Below are positions 19,030 through 29,660 of a DNA stretch of 37,711 nucleotides, piece by piece. Positions within the stretch are counted from its first letter, which is position 1; each line of letters begins with the position of its first letter. Position numbers and translations under genes: made by a program. Origin of the DNA: Terramyces sp. JEL0728 (lineage: Eukaryota; Chytridiomycota; Chytridiomycetes; Rhizophydiales; Terramycetaceae). The notes beneath the pieces were generated by a model. It searched no databases. It was not told the origin of the DNA and worked only from the letters and a program-made list of their open reading frames with translations. The DNA lies in contig JADIIU010000119.1 in assembly GCA_027603945.1 (NCBI GenBank), positions 1-37,711 of the forward strand, given 5' to 3'.

Positions 19030-20803
19030 ATGATTTTCAACTCAAGACGTTCGACAGTTTACAGCACCAAGGCAATTGTCTCTGCTACCCAGCCATTGGC
19101 TGTACAATGCGGAATAGAAGTGTTGCGACAAGGTGGGAACGCAGCTGATGCTGCAGTAGCAGTAATAGAAAGTTGAATTAGGTCGCTGCTGGATTAAATG
19201 TAACAGAGCCGTCCTCAACTGGAATTGGAGGAGACTTGTTTTGTTTGTATTTCGATGCAAAAACACAGAAAGTGCATTCGTTAAATGCAACTGGGAAGTC
19301 AGCACAAGCAGTTACTTTAGAAAAGGTAAAGACAAAAGTTGGAGATGCTTCACATATCCCCTTTGATAATGTGCTTGCAGTTAATGTTCCTGGAGCAGCT
19401 GCTGGCTGGGTAGATATGCATGAGATATTTGGAAGTAAAGCAGTAACATTGCAGCAGATTCTCCAACCTGCTATTGCTCTTGCCCGGGATGGATTTGCAA
19501 TTAGTGAAATATCTGCCAAGAAATGGCAAGATAAAGTAGAATTGCTGAAACGCAACATGCCTGGAGCAAAAGAATTTCTTCCAAACGGAAATGCACCAAA
19601 AGAAGGGGATTTAGTCTTTTTACCTGGACTTGCAAAGTAATTTCCTATTGACAAGAACTTTTGAATCAGTTGCAAAGCATGGAAAAGCTGGCTTTTACTC
19701 TGGTGAGATTGGAGCGGCGATTATCGAAGCTGTTCAATCCCGAGGTGGATTGTTGACGCTTGAAGACTTGGAAAGCCACGGAAACATCATCGGAGAGTCA
19801 ATATATGCTCCATTTAGACATTTGATGGTTCATGAGCATGGGCCAAACGGCCAAGGGCGAGTTTATTATTGACATTAGCATCGTTGCTTTGATGGTACTG
19901 CAAATCTTGGAATCACTCGAGAATCAAGGCAGAATTCCAAAATTAGAGTCGATGCAGCACAATTCAGTAGATTACATTCATGTAATCGTGGAAGCGCTAA
20001 AGCTAGCATTCGCCGACGCGCAATGGTATGTTACTGATCCACAAAAATATAACGTCCCGACTAAAGGACTACTTTCGCCGGAATATTTGACTAGTCAAAG
20101 TCATTTGATTGACATGAAGAATGTTCTAAAAGAATACAACCACGGCCAGCCTCCCTCTTCTGGAAATACTGTGTAGTACTTTTGACTTTAGATTTAGCTT
20201 TAGTGTAGTTGACAAAGATGGAAATGCTTGCTCTGTAGTAAATTCTACTTATTCTCCTTTCGGCTCAGGTATTATTGTTCCAGGAACTGGGATAAATCTT
20301 CATTCAAGAGGAGCCAATTTCTCGCTTGATCCTGCAAGTCCAAATGTCATTGAAGGCGGAAAGAGGCCATACCACACAATCATGTAAGTTTTACTAATTC
20401 AGCCCTGCTTTAGCGACAAACAAGGAAACAGGATATTTGGAAATGAACTTTGGGGTAATGGGTATCGTGGTTGGTAATATTAGGGGCCTTTATGCAGCCT
20501 CAGGGCCATGTACAAGTACTATTGAATCATTATATCTATGAAATGCAAGTACAGCAAGCGCTAGATGCTCCTCGTTTTTGTTTTGAGGTTTCATCTGGTG
20601 AACTGCTTTTGGAAGATGGTATCAGCGAATCTGTCAAGAAGGAGCTGGAAGCTAAAGGGCATAGGGTCAGAATTGTCACTGGCCATGATAGAGCAGTATT
20701 TGGAAGAGGTCAGATTATAAAAAATATTCAGACCGAAAATGGGTTTGTTTTAGCTGGAGGTTCAGATCCAAGAGGGGACGGCCATGCTGTTCCAATGTTA
20801 TAA
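19030..20803 (+). CDS. gamma-glutamyltransferase, copy 1, six mini-introns
   Basis: Ntn-hydrolase that transfers or hydrolyses the gamma-glutamyl group of glutathione. Introns 19162-19181, 19637-19655, 19857-19878, 20176-20197, 20384-20402 and 20462-20483 (19-22 nt) are removed to give 549 aa. Visible: [81 protein letters not shown], the catalytic Thr at [15 protein letters not shown] (right beside intron 4), [25 protein letters not shown], and [17 protein letters not shown]. No N-terminal membrane anchor or signal peptide is seen, so it resembles bacterial-like or cytosolic fungal homologs more than vacuolar Ecm38. The third intron begins GC in this copy. Confidence 0.94.
19857..19878 (+). 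other. GC-AG mini-intron of GGT copy 1
   Basis: The 22-nt intron begins GCGAGTTTATT and ends CATTAG; protein continuity (NGQG-IVALM) fixes its borders. In copy 2 the same intron (28653-28674) begins GTGAGTTTATT. The two differ only at the second base, so this is a T to C (or reverse) change at the donor. Confidence 0.85.
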
Positions 20804-20808
20804 ATTGT

Positions 20809-20814
20809 AATAAA
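20809..20814 (+). terminator. AATAAA signal after GGT copy 1
   Basis: Six bases after the TAA stop of GGT; kept in copy 2 at 29605-29610. The convergent VOC gene ends 71 bp from the GGT stop. Confidence 0.5.
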
Positions 20815-20874
20815 GATTTGATGAATATTTCCCAACTGAATGGATATTATCACCTTGGCAAGTACATGAATGGT

Positions 20875-21390
20875 TTATTTATTGCTCTGCTCAATTTCAA
20901 TTACCTTTTCCAAAGGCAGATTATGGAACTTTACATTCAGTCTCTTGCTTTCCGTGGACAAATCAACCCTAATATCTGCGTTAAAGCTCTTTTTCAGTCC
21001 AGAATAATCCCAGTTTACATTATGCAACTTGGCAAACTCTCCCAATGGGGTTTCAGTAACAAATTCAGCATGTTCCCAGCCAGTCGCATAAAAACTGTTT
21101 TCTTTTGGCATTGGCAATTCAATTACATCTACACTACGGCCGTACTTTGGAATTTGAATTGGTTCGTCGAGCTTAAACGTCGCAATTGGTCTGCCTCCTA
21201 CTATATCTTCAACTAAAACTTTTCCCAGTTGCTTTAATAAAACGTAAATATCCAGGTATTCCTGTTCTGTTTCTACTCTGTAGCAGACGTGATCCATGAA
21301 TAATCCGTCTACTGAGATATTGAATTCGTTCAACCTTGTGATTATCAGATCAACAAAGTCTGGAACTCGGTTTAAAATCTCGTTGACCAT
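20875..21390 (-). CDS. YecM-type VOC-fold protein, copy 1
   Basis: 171 aa, no intron. It resembles the bacterial YecM family (vicinal oxygen chelate fold, putative metal-dependent enzyme of unknown reaction): FMDHVCYRVE with the first metal-ligand His, VGGRPIATFKLDEPIQIP, VDVIELPMPKEN with a Glu ligand, TGWEHAEFV, and a C-terminal LNVKFHNLPLEKVIEIEQ. ATG at 21390 is only 20 bp after the stop of MNN1-B on the same strand; a shared promoter, a bicistronic message or just extreme compaction are all possible. The family is known mainly from proteobacteria, so bacterial origin is conceivable but untested. Codon use does not look different from its neighbours by eye. Confidence 0.82.
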   Translation of the reverse strand: MVNEILNRVPDFVDLIITRLNEFNISVDGLFMDHVCYRVETEQEYLDIYVLLKQLGKVLVEDIVGGRPIATFKLDEPIQIPKYGRSVDVIELPMPKENSFYATGWEHAEFVTETPLGEFAKLHNVNWDYSGLKKSFNADIRVDLSTESKRLNVKFHNLPLEKVIEIEQSNK

Positions 21391-21410
21391 AAAGTAAATT
21401 GGAAATTTTT

Positions 21411-22727
21411 TTATTGGGATTTGGCAATATCCAACCAAATTTTTCCGCTATCAACTAGTACATTTTGTACAGAAATAGGGATGACTTCCGGTGTACTGTT
21501 GGTGTACAAACAAGCGAGGTTCCTAACCTTGCCAGAAAAACTCCACTCTCCAGGCTCGTGAACATAATGAGTTGGCTCGATAATATGTGCATTAGTACTA
21601 TTGAACTTGTCGTGAATGATACCGCCATTGATCCACATTGGTCCATCTTCTGTTGAATGCAAGATTTGTGCGCTGCATACAGAATACACCCATGAATCAC
21701 TCCCGCAATGCTCTTTCTTTCCCAAGGTCCCTATTGGAGTGGGATTGAAAATATATTGTTCTCCGACAGCTTCAAATCCAAGCCAAAAGGTTTCTTTATC
21801 CCCATGAACATACTCATAAGTTTCTTCCTTTACGCTGCCTGCGTTGAGTGTGCATGTAGCTAGCAGCCCTGGTAATCTTCTCGTTTTGTCTATTAGCACC
21901 ACGCCAGACTCTTGTTGGTGGGCAGTGTCGCCTCTCATTATCCGCAAATCCCTTGCATAATCGGACAAAGGTAAATGTAAGAATATTTCAATCCAAAATT
22001 GTTGCATTAGCGTCAAGGCATAAGCTGTTCTATCTTGGAAAAACAAGGCACCGTTTTCCAAATATAGCTTGTTTTTGAAGAGCAACTCTGGTGATTGAAG
22101 GAACACGGTATCGGCATCAATAATCATTGCATTACGAAATGAGCTCGCCAGTAGCGCAAATGGTTTTGAGTCCCATCCATCCAATTTCAAAATATCATTG
22201 TTAAATACTTTGGTAATATCGATTGTTTTGGTATTCGGTAGTACGTTGAGTGTATTCTGGTTTTCCATCGACAAGTCCTGTTCTCCAATGTAGAAGATTT
22301 CAACTGGCAAATTACACTTGTGGACTTTTCGGATCATTAAAATAGTTGATAGAGCGAGGTGGGTGTACCTGTTATTGACAGACATGACTATCCCGTCTCC
22401 TTTGAACGATTTGCGAAGCCGTACAGTGTTTTCATGTTTCTTCAACCATGGAAATAGGCTGGATTCAATATGGTTTGCGCTGTCATCATAGAAATACAGT
22501 GATCCAAAGTATCCCAGAGAGCTTGTGTATATTTCATCGTGAATAGATTTAAATGTCGTCAGTGAGGTTTTGAGTCCTGAGAAATCAATATTGTCGGAGC
22601 GTATATTAAAATTCAAGTTGTTTTGCTCCTCCTCGGACAGCTTAAGTGTGTTGAGCTGGTTGAAAATGGATAAAATAAATATTATCAGCGCAAGGTAGAA
22701 TATTATTCGACCATGCTTGCGCTTCAT
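21411..22727 (-). CDS. GT71 alpha-mannosyltransferase, MNN1 family, paralog B copy 1
   Basis: 438 aa, intronless, start at MKRKHGRII (22727) followed by a signal anchor (FYLALIIFILSIF). Family blocks: FKGDGIVMSVNNRYTHLALS, RKVHKCNLPVEIFYIGEQDL, WDSKPFALLASSFRNAMIID then ADTVFLQSP (DxD), QQESGVVLIDKTRRLPGLLA, VHGDKETFWLGFEAVGEQY, MWINGGIIHDKFN, THYVHEPGEWSF. Only 30 bp of DNA upstream of the ATG is shared with copy 2; beyond that lies the 3' end of the 225-aa gene of unit 2, whose stop is 36 bp from this ATG. The gene has therefore lost its ancestral promoter if copy 2 has the original arrangement. Confidence 0.93.
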   Translation of the reverse strand: MKRKHGRIIFYLALIIFILSIFNQLNTLKLSEEEQNNLNFNIRSDNIDFSGLKTSLTTFKSIHDEIYTSSLGYFGSLYFYDDSANHIESSLFPWLKKHENTVRLRKSFKGDGIVMSVNNRYTHLALSTILMIRKVHKCNLPVEIFYIGEQDLSMENQNTLNVLPNTKTIDITKVFNNDILKLDGWDSKPFALLASSFRNAMIIDADTVFLQSPELLFKNKLYLENGALFFQDRTAYALTLMQQFWIEIFLHLPLSDYARDLRIMRGDTAHQQESGVVLIDKTRRLPGLLATCTLNAGSVKEETYEYVHGDKETFWLGFEAVGEQYIFNPTPIGTLGKKEHCGSDSWVYSVCSAQILHSTEDGPMWINGGIIHDKFNSTNAHIIEPTHYVHEPGEWSFSGKVRNLACLYTNSTPEVIPISVQNVLVDSGKIWLDIAKSQ

Positions 22728-22763
22728 TTTTTGTATAAATTGAAACAAAAATATTGTATATAT

Positions 22764-23441
22764 CTATGCAAAAATAGATGAGAAACTATGAACAGGAGAA
22801 ACTGATAGTAATCCGCTGGTAATTGACGGAGACGGAACGTGGAAATCGTCATCAGTGAAATGAAATAAATTAGTCGCAGTGGAAATTGCAGTTGGAACCC
22901 AAATTTCATAATCTTCCCTTTCCAAAAAACTTGGGACAAGCGACAGTGGGATATGATGATCGGTTTTGATTTTCAATCCTTCCTTTCTGATCTTTCTTCG
23001 CTCATGCAGATTCTGAGATGGACTTTGTAAAACTTTGTAATGGATATTCAATTCTTCTGTCGATTGATGAGTGATTTTTAGAGAGAGCCGTTGATAATTC
23101 ATATCCAGTCCTACTTCGAAATTCACTGTATTTACATTATTTTCAACAAAGTAGAAACATGGCACTCTGAATTGCGACTCGAATGAATCGAACGAAGCCC
23201 AAACCGATACATTATTGATATTGTCTACGTCAAGCTGTCCGGCTATGGTTTTCTTTTTGATTTCCAAATTGCAGAGGGACTTGATTTTGGATTCCGCAGT
23301 TACTTTCCAAATAATTTCCTTTGAATTATTCTCTTCTTTTGTTCCAAGTGTGATATATACAAGGTCGTTAGTATCGAGATCCACTGGCCGATCACTTGAA
23401 TTAAAGTAACATGTCGTTACTAGAGTATCCGCAAACTTCAT
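22764..23441 (-). CDS. unrecognised 225-aa protein, copy 2
   Basis: Duplicate of 13907-14584, one residue different (FLEREDYE here, FLEKEDYE in copy 1). The stop is followed after 6 bp by the duplication junction, so its original 3' flank is replaced by the start region of MNN1-B copy 1. Whatever 3'-end signal it used beyond those 6 bp is absent here. Confidence 0.75.
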   Translation of the reverse strand: MKFADTLVTTCYFNSSDRPVDLDTNDLVYITLGTKEENNSKEIIWKVTAESKIKSLCNLEIKKKTIAGQLDVDNINNVSVWASFDSFESQFRVPCFYFVENNVNTVNFEVGLDMNYQRLSLKITHQSTEELNIHYKVLQSPSQNLHERRKIRKEGLKIKTDHHIPLSLVPSFLEREDYEIWVPTAISTATNLFHFTDDDFHVPSPSITSGLLSVSPVHSFSSIFA

Positions 23442-23477
23442 TAGAATGAAATCCGTCTGTTTTCTTTCCTTTTATAC

Positions 23478-24011
23478 GAAATGTCGTCATCCAAGCCATC
23501 CACTGCTTTTTTTGCTTTTTCAAAAAAGCATTACCCCTTGTGAAGATACAGGCGTTTCATTGGCCGAAAACTCCCACCTAAAACACAGGTTAAGGGTTTG
23601 ACATTCACAGTAATCAAAGCTCGGTTAGCAAAGCGAAATAAAACAGAATGCTTCAATGGTCTGTTTTAATTCCCTATTCATTTGGATTTTTCTCGGTGTC
23701 CTTTCCAATACGATTTTATATAAAGATGCCAACCTTGGTAATTGCCATAGCTATTGAAAAGTACATTTACTCTCTTCTGCAATCTAATTTATTATTTTCA
23801 AAAGCAGTCCTTTAGTCCTTGAAAATGGTAGATTCGGTCCCTGGTGAGATTGTAAACGGTCAGCGGTGATAAGCTTGAAGGGAATTGCAAATTATAAATG
23901 CCGATTGGAGCGGTGGAGTTTCTTATCTGTTAACCTGGTACTTTTTTGCCAACCATTTCTTCCAGTCTTGGACAGAAACAATTTAGACAACATTGATGCA
24001 AAAACTATTTA
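23478..24011. other. intergenic region, copy 2
   Basis: Counterpart of 14621-15192 with a net 38 bp less sequence in several small gaps, one removing ATCAAATA-like bases and others near 23785 and 23985. No frame is conserved between the two copies here, so I see only promoter and 3'-flank DNA. Confidence 0.5.
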
Positions 24012-24620
24012 TTAAATACTTGCCGACTCTTCACAGCTTGATTTCTTGATCAGTTGGATCAAAGATTTGTGGAATAACGGAAACACCGTGGATTGAATGG
24101 CTTCTCGCTCAGTTGAATTAAACGGCGACAGCACATAGGTATCGACTTGATCTCTATCTGCAGGCCTGTCAATACCAATGCGAATTCTTGGAAATTCGGC
24201 GGTATTTAAACAAGAAATTACTGACTTGATTCCATTATGGCCATTCGCAGAGCCTTTCTCTTTTACAGTAACCTTTCCCAGTTTCTTTTCCAAATCATCA
24301 TGCACAAGAACCAACTGGCTATCTTTGAAATTATAATGCCGCATTGCTTTGGATATCTGCACGCCATTTCTATTCATGTATTCCTTTGGTTTGAAAAATA
24401 CAACCCGTCGTTCCCAGCTTCCTTTATCCCCCACATCAACTCCTCTGACTATGCCTTCTGCTATCCATCCACCTATTTTTTTGTTCAATGACCATGCATT
24501 TGGTCCAAGCAAGATATTTACAGAGTAGTCCAGGGCAATCCATCCCATATTATGCCTTGTAGATTGGAGGGTGTGATTTCCCAGCCCAGCAAACAGCATT
24601 TGAATGGAAAATTGTTTCAT
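24012..24620 (-). CDS. PTH1: peptidyl-tRNA hydrolase (Pth1 family), copy 2
   Basis: Duplicate of 15193-15801, 202 aa, four residues different (RGVDVGD, KGSWE, FKDSQ, REAIQS); all catalytic residues kept (GLGN, TRHN, HDDLE, GHNG). The longer N-terminal form open in copy 1 is not available: an extra A and an inserted CTCGA-like pair of bases shift the frame, and the ATG equivalent to 15864 now leads to a stop after nine codons. This supports translation from 24620 in both, or means the copies differ in N-terminal targeting. Confidence 0.92.
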   Translation of the reverse strand: MKQFSIQMLFAGLGNHTLQSTRHNMGWIALDYSVNILLGPNAWSLNKKIGGWIAEGIVRGVDVGDKGSWERRVVFFKPKEYMNRNGVQISKAMRHYNFKDSQLVLVHDDLEKKLGKVTVKEKGSANGHNGIKSVISCLNTAEFPRIRIGIDRPADRDQVDTYVLSPFNSTEREAIQSTVFPLFHKSLIQLIKKSSCEESASI

Positions 24621-24776
24621 TGCAACTTTGTACAAGTAAGCCACACCAACTCGACTCGACTAGTAGGTTCTTTCCATTGCTTTTTTCATTTTTTATTTGT
24701 TGATTTGATGCATATGTTGAAATGATCATGCGGTCGTGTGTTTTTTGTTTTTCCTCACTCACTTTTTGTCATCAAG

Positions 24777-25635
24777 ATGCAGAGAGGATTGAATTTAGTA
24801 AAAGTATTTAATAAACCAGATTCAAAAGAGTGCATTTCATGCAACCGCTTTTGCCAGACTCGCCTCAGAAGCACCAGCAAAAGCACCATTGATGAAAACC
24901 TTCCAAATTTACAGATGGGTAATACAACTCTAACGGCAGAATCCAGATACACCAGAAGTAAAGCCAAAATTACAGACTTATCAAATCAATTTAAACGACT
25001 GCGGACCTATGACTCTTGATGCGATTATTAAAATCAAAAATGAAATTGACCCAACTCTCACTTTCAGAAGATCTTGTCGTGAGGGAATTTGCGGTTCTTG
25101 CGCAATGAATATCGACGGAGGAAATACACTCGCTTGTTTATCAAGAATTGACAGGGACGCTTCAAAAGTATTGAAAATTTACCCTCTTCCACACACCTAT
25201 GTCGTAAAGGATCTTGTCCCTGATTTGACCAACTTTTACAGACAATACAAGTCAATTGAGCCGTTTTTGAAGCAAAAAACTCCTCCTCCAGAGCGTGAAA
25301 ATCTGCAATCTATTGAAGAAAGAAAGAAGCTTGACGGTCTTTATGAATGTATCTTGTGTGCTTGCTGCTCAACCTCCTGCCCAAGTTACTGGTGGAACAG
25401 GTAATGAAAAATCTGATTTAGTGATAAATACCTTGGCCCGGCTGTATTGATGCAAGCTTACCGTTGGATCATTGATTCGCGAGATCAATTCTCTGCTGAG
25501 CGTCGTTTGGCATTGCAAGATCCATTCTCAGTATATCGTTGCCACACCATCATGAACTGTGCAAGAACTTGTCCTAAAGGGCTGAACCCTGGGCTGGCTA
25601 TTGCTGAAATTAAGAAGCAGATGGCTTTTGATTAA
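24777..25635 (+). CDS. SDH2: succinate dehydrogenase iron-sulfur subunit (SDHB), copy 2
   Basis: Duplicate of 15953-16811 with introns 24798-24819, 24919-24939 and 25401-25421. One residue differs (IEPFLK here, IEPYLK in copy 1). The third intron has branch motif CTGAT here and CTAAT in copy 1, a change that may affect splicing. All iron-sulfur ligands are intact. Two complete genes for one complex II subunit is unusual unless other subunits are also duplicated. Confidence 0.96.
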
Positions 25636-25811
25636 ATAAAATACTCATTCAATTGTTGATCTCATAGTTGCATGGCTGTATCTTTTTTTCATATCCTGGG
25701 AGATTTTGAATCAGAGGAGAGGCATGAAATACCAGTAGCGATTGTATTCATGAAATTTCATTAAGCAGAAGCAAACAGAAAAAAGTTTAAAAACCAATCA
25801 CAAAAATTAGT

Positions 25812-26270
25812 ATGAGCACCGATCCAGAAGAGAGCCGACAGACATTTACAAGCGACGAAACAGGGCACGACGAACCATGTCTATCCGATTTATATGCACT
25901 ACTGCAAACATCGATATCCACACTAGAAAAATCACCACACCAGTCAATTGATACCCTAACGCTACTGATGGAACAGGTTTGCGCTCAACAAGAAGTATTG
26001 CAATCTTCTTCGGCGTACCAAGAACGCCTGGAATTTTGGCGACAAGTGAATGAAACGTGGTTGTATGTAATTGACTCGGCAATGAAAACCAAAGTACTTG
26101 AACGTGGCGATTGGCGAGCAGTTTGCGAAACCGTCGTAGCCGTTGGAAACGTACTATCTTTATACGGCATGGTAGAGTAAGCATGTTACTGATCTAGTTA
26201 TCCAATGGGGTTTGCGGAAGCAAGGATAGTTCAGGCTATATGTAGAGGATTGGCAGATATATCAAGTTAG
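25812..26270 (+). CDS. unrecognised 145-aa helical protein, copy 2
   Basis: Duplicate of 17000-17458 with the same intron (26177-26197). The encoded protein is identical; one silent change is seen early in the frame (GAC for GAT). Convergent with MNN1-A copy 2, 20 bp between stops. Confidence 0.72.
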
Positions 26271-26290
26271 CAATAATAAATTAATATTCC

Positions 26291-27705
26291 CTAGTTTATT
26301 GAATCGTCGAAATTCAAGTTTTCTGAATTAATAAAATCGATTGAATTTTGGATGTATGCTTGCTGAATAGGAGAGAATTGCCGGGCTTCCTTTGACGATG
26401 ATACGCAAACGTAGCTGGGTGATTTGCCAGTAAAGAGGTAGCTGGATTTGCTGCTGCCGATGTTGTAGTGCGTAAATGTACCCAAGCCTTCTCCTTTACG
26501 GAATTTTGTATTTACATACCCGCCATTGGCCCATCCAGGTAGCCCATTTTCAGCCAGATGTATCATTTGTTCGCTACAAACTCTAGAATTCAGCTCGAGT
26601 TTGTCCGCGATCCCCATTGAGCCTGGTAGACTCTGTTCAAATTCAAAATCAGACTCAACCGCCGTGAATCCAATCCAAAAAGTTTCCTTGTCTATGATTA
26701 AAGTGTGCTACCTCCGTGGAATAACTTGTACATCACCTGTTTAATTAGCCCGCTATTTAATACACATGTAGCTAATAGCCCCATAAAAGATGCAGATTTA
26801 TCCATAACAATTAGTCCAGATTCTTGAAAGTGCTGCGCTTCATGCGATAAAATAGCAGTGTTTTTTACTTTTTCTGGTATAAATCCACCAAATAAGCTTT
26901 GAGCTGCTAGTACCGAGGTTATTGAAGCCGAGAATACCGGCCTGTCTTTGAAAAATAGTGCTCTATGCTGACGGTACAAGTCGCCTTCAAAGAACGTTTC
27001 TGGTGGTTGCAAAAAGATGGTGTCCGCGTCAATCATTATAACTTGTTCAAAGCTAGAAATTAGGGTAGCAAATGGTTTAGCGTCCCATCCAGTCAGTTCC
27101 AAAACAGAGTTGTCAAATACTTGCAACAAGTCAATGACTTTAAGATTGGAAACCGTCATCAGCCATTTCCTATTTGATTCACTTAAATCGCCGTCTCCGA
27201 TATAAAACGCTTCTATTGGCAATGTTGAATTATAAACTTTTCTAATGATTTGTGCGGTTGCGTATGCCATTGTGGTGTACCTATCATTCACGCAAAAAAC
27301 AATTCCTTTCCCAGAGTATGAGTTTCGCAAGTGAATTGAAGAGTTGAAGCTCTTTTTGATAAACCCAACTAATCCAGCTTCAATAATCTTGTATTCTGGC
27401 TGGAATGACTCTATATCTGTGTTGTTTATCGAGACTTGTTTCCAGATGTTCTCATGGTAAACCTTGAACGTACGCAGATAGTTGCCAATTGCCAAAAAAT
27501 CTCCAGGTTCATGAGTTGGCTGATATTTCAAGATTTCTCGATCTTGTTCTGAAATGTTGATTTCTACTTTTGGCTTTCCCAGTTTAGCTGAATTGAATTG
27601 ATCCCAGCGGGCTTTAATCACTGTAAATTGCCGCAAAACAAACGCGGTAATTAGTATGATTAGTATATATTTTGTCCATCTCTTTCGCTTCATCATGATT
27701 TTCAT
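26291..27705 (-). CDS. GT71 alpha-mannosyltransferase, MNN1 family, paralog A copy 2
   Basis: Duplicate of 17479-18893, 464 aa, intron 26692-26711. Three residue differences: KARWDQ for KAHWDQ, DLLQVF for DLSQVF, and VSSSKEA for VSSPKEA. DxD and other family blocks unchanged. The divergent promoter shared with GGT is 16 bp shorter than in copy 1. Confidence 0.92.
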
Positions 27706-27825
27706 TTTAATTCGCGTAAACCTATTGTTTATGCGTGTCAGCTACAAACGTGTTGCATCTTCTTTTGTAATTACTAGTGCCGATTTCATTGGGTTTGAAT
27801 TCGCCCAAGGGCCATTTATTTTTCC

Positions 27826-29599
27826 ATGATTTTCAACTCAAGACGTTCGACAGTTTACAGCACCAAGGCAATTGTCTCTGCTACCCAGCCATTGGCTGTA
27901 CAATGCGGAATAGAAGTGTTGCGACAAGGCGGGAACGCAGCTGATGCAGCAGTAGCAGTAATAGAAAGTTGAATTAGGTCGCTGCTGGATTAAATGTAAC
28001 AGAGCCGTCCTCAACTGGAATTGGAGGAGACTTGTTTTGTTTGTATTTCGATGCAAAAACACAGAAAGTGCATTCGTTAAATGCAACTGGAAAGTCTGCA
28101 CAAGCAGTTACTTTAGAAAAGGTAAAGGCAAAAGTTGGAGATGCTTCACATATCCCCTTTGATAATGTGCTTGCAGTTAATGTTCCTGGAGCAGCTGCTG
28201 GATGGGTAGATATGCATGAAATATTTGGAAGTAAAGCAGTAACATTGCAGCAGATTCTCCAACCTGCTATTGCTCTTGCCCGGGATGGATTTGCAATTAG
28301 TGAAATATCTGCCAAGAAATGGCAAGATAAAGTAGAATTGCTGAAACGCAACATGCCTGGAGCAAAAGAATTTCTTCCAAACGGAAATGCACCAAACGAA
28401 GGGGATTTAGTCTTTTTACCTGGACTTGCAAAGTAATTTCCTATTGACAAGAACTTTTGAATCAGTTGCAAAGCATGGAAAAGCTGGCTTTTACTCTGGT
28501 GAGATTGGAGCGGCGATTATCGAAGCTGTTCAATCCCGAGGTGGATTGTTGACGCTTGAAGACTTGGAAAGCCACGGAAACATCATCGGAGAGTCAATAT
28601 ATGCTCCATTTAGACACTTGATGGTTCATGAGCATGGGCCAAACGGCCAAGGGTGAGTTTATTATTGACATTAGCATCGTTGCTTTGATGGTACTGCAAA
28701 TCTTGGAATCACTCGAGAACCAAGGCAGGATTCCAAAATTAGAGTCGATGCAGCACAATTCAGTAGATTACATTCATGTAATCGTGGAAGCGCTAAAGCT
28801 AGCATTCGCCGACGCGCAATGGTATGTTACTGATCCACAAAAATATAACGTCCCGACTAAAGGACTACTTTCGCCGGAATATTTGACTAGTCAAAGTCAT
28901 TTGATTGACATGAAGAATGTTCTAAAAGAATACAACCACGGCCAGCCTCCCTCTTCTGGAAATACTGTGTAGTACTTTTGACTTTAGATTTAGCTTTAGT
29001 GTAGTTGACAAAGATGGAAATGCTTGCTCTGTAGTAAATTCTACTTATTCTCCTTTCGGCTCAGGTATTATTGTTCCAGGAACTGGGATAAATCTTCATT
29101 CAAGAGGAGCCAATTTCTCGCTTGATCCTGCAAGTCCAAATGTCATTGAAGGCGGAAAGAGACCATACCACACAATCATGTAAGGTTTGCTAATTCAGCC
29201 CTGCTTTAGCGACAAACAAGGAAACAGGATATTTGGAAATGAACTTTGGGGTAATGGGTATCGTGTTTGGTAATATTAGGGGCCTTTATGCAGCCTCAGG
29301 GCCATGTACAAGTACTATTGAATCATTATATCTATGAAATGCAAGTACAGCAAGCGCTAGATTCTCCTCGTTTTTGTTTTGAGGTTTCATCTGGTGAACT
29401 GCTTTTGGAAGATGGTATCAGCGAATCTGTCAAGAAGGAGCTGGAAGCTAAAGGGCATAGGGTCAGAATTGTCACTGGCCATGATAGAGCAGTATTTGGA
29501 AGAGGTCAGATTATAAAAAATATTCAGACCGAAAATGGGTTTGTTTTAGCTGGAGGTTCAGATCCAAGAGGGGACGGCCATGCTGTTCCAATGTTATAA
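27826..29599 (+). CDS. gamma-glutamyltransferase, copy 2, six mini-introns
   Basis: Duplicate of 19030-20803, 549 aa. Introns 27958-27977, 28433-28451, 28653-28674, 28972-28993, 29180-29198 and 29258-29279. Three residue differences (VKAKVG, APNEGD, LDSPRF). Intron 3 has the ordinary GT donor here. Intron 5 reads GTAAGGTTTGCTAATTCAG against GTAAGTTTTACTAATTCAG in copy 1, and intron 6 has one G/T change. Catalytic Thr and substrate loops are unchanged. Confidence 0.94.
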
Positions 29600-29660
29600 A
29601 CTGTAATAAAGATTTGATGAATATTTCCCAACTGCATGGATATTATCATGCATGAATAGT

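Larger units (their letters stand above)
13901..22757. repeat. tandem segmental duplication, unit 1 (8857 bp, eight genes)
   Basis: Unit 1 matches unit 2 (22758-31543) almost base for base. Its left end is 6 bp downstream of the stop of the 225-aa gene; its right end is 30 bp upstream of the MNN1-B ATG. At the inner junction ...AAAAATATTGT joins ATATATCTATG... with no shared bases at the breakpoint that I can see. Coordinate offset between units falls stepwise from 8857 to 8786, and each net change falls between genes. Both ends thus cut between genes. Confidence 0.95.

Noticed and set aside
19178..19675. 165-codon minus-strand frame, conserved in both units (27974-28471)
   Set aside because: It is antisense to GGT exon 2, whose family motifs are unmistakable; conservation follows from the GGT frame.
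20818..21216. 132-codon plus-strand frame and its copy at 29652-30023
   Set aside because: Antisense to the VOC-fold gene, which has clear family motifs; the frame's start and length also differ between copies.
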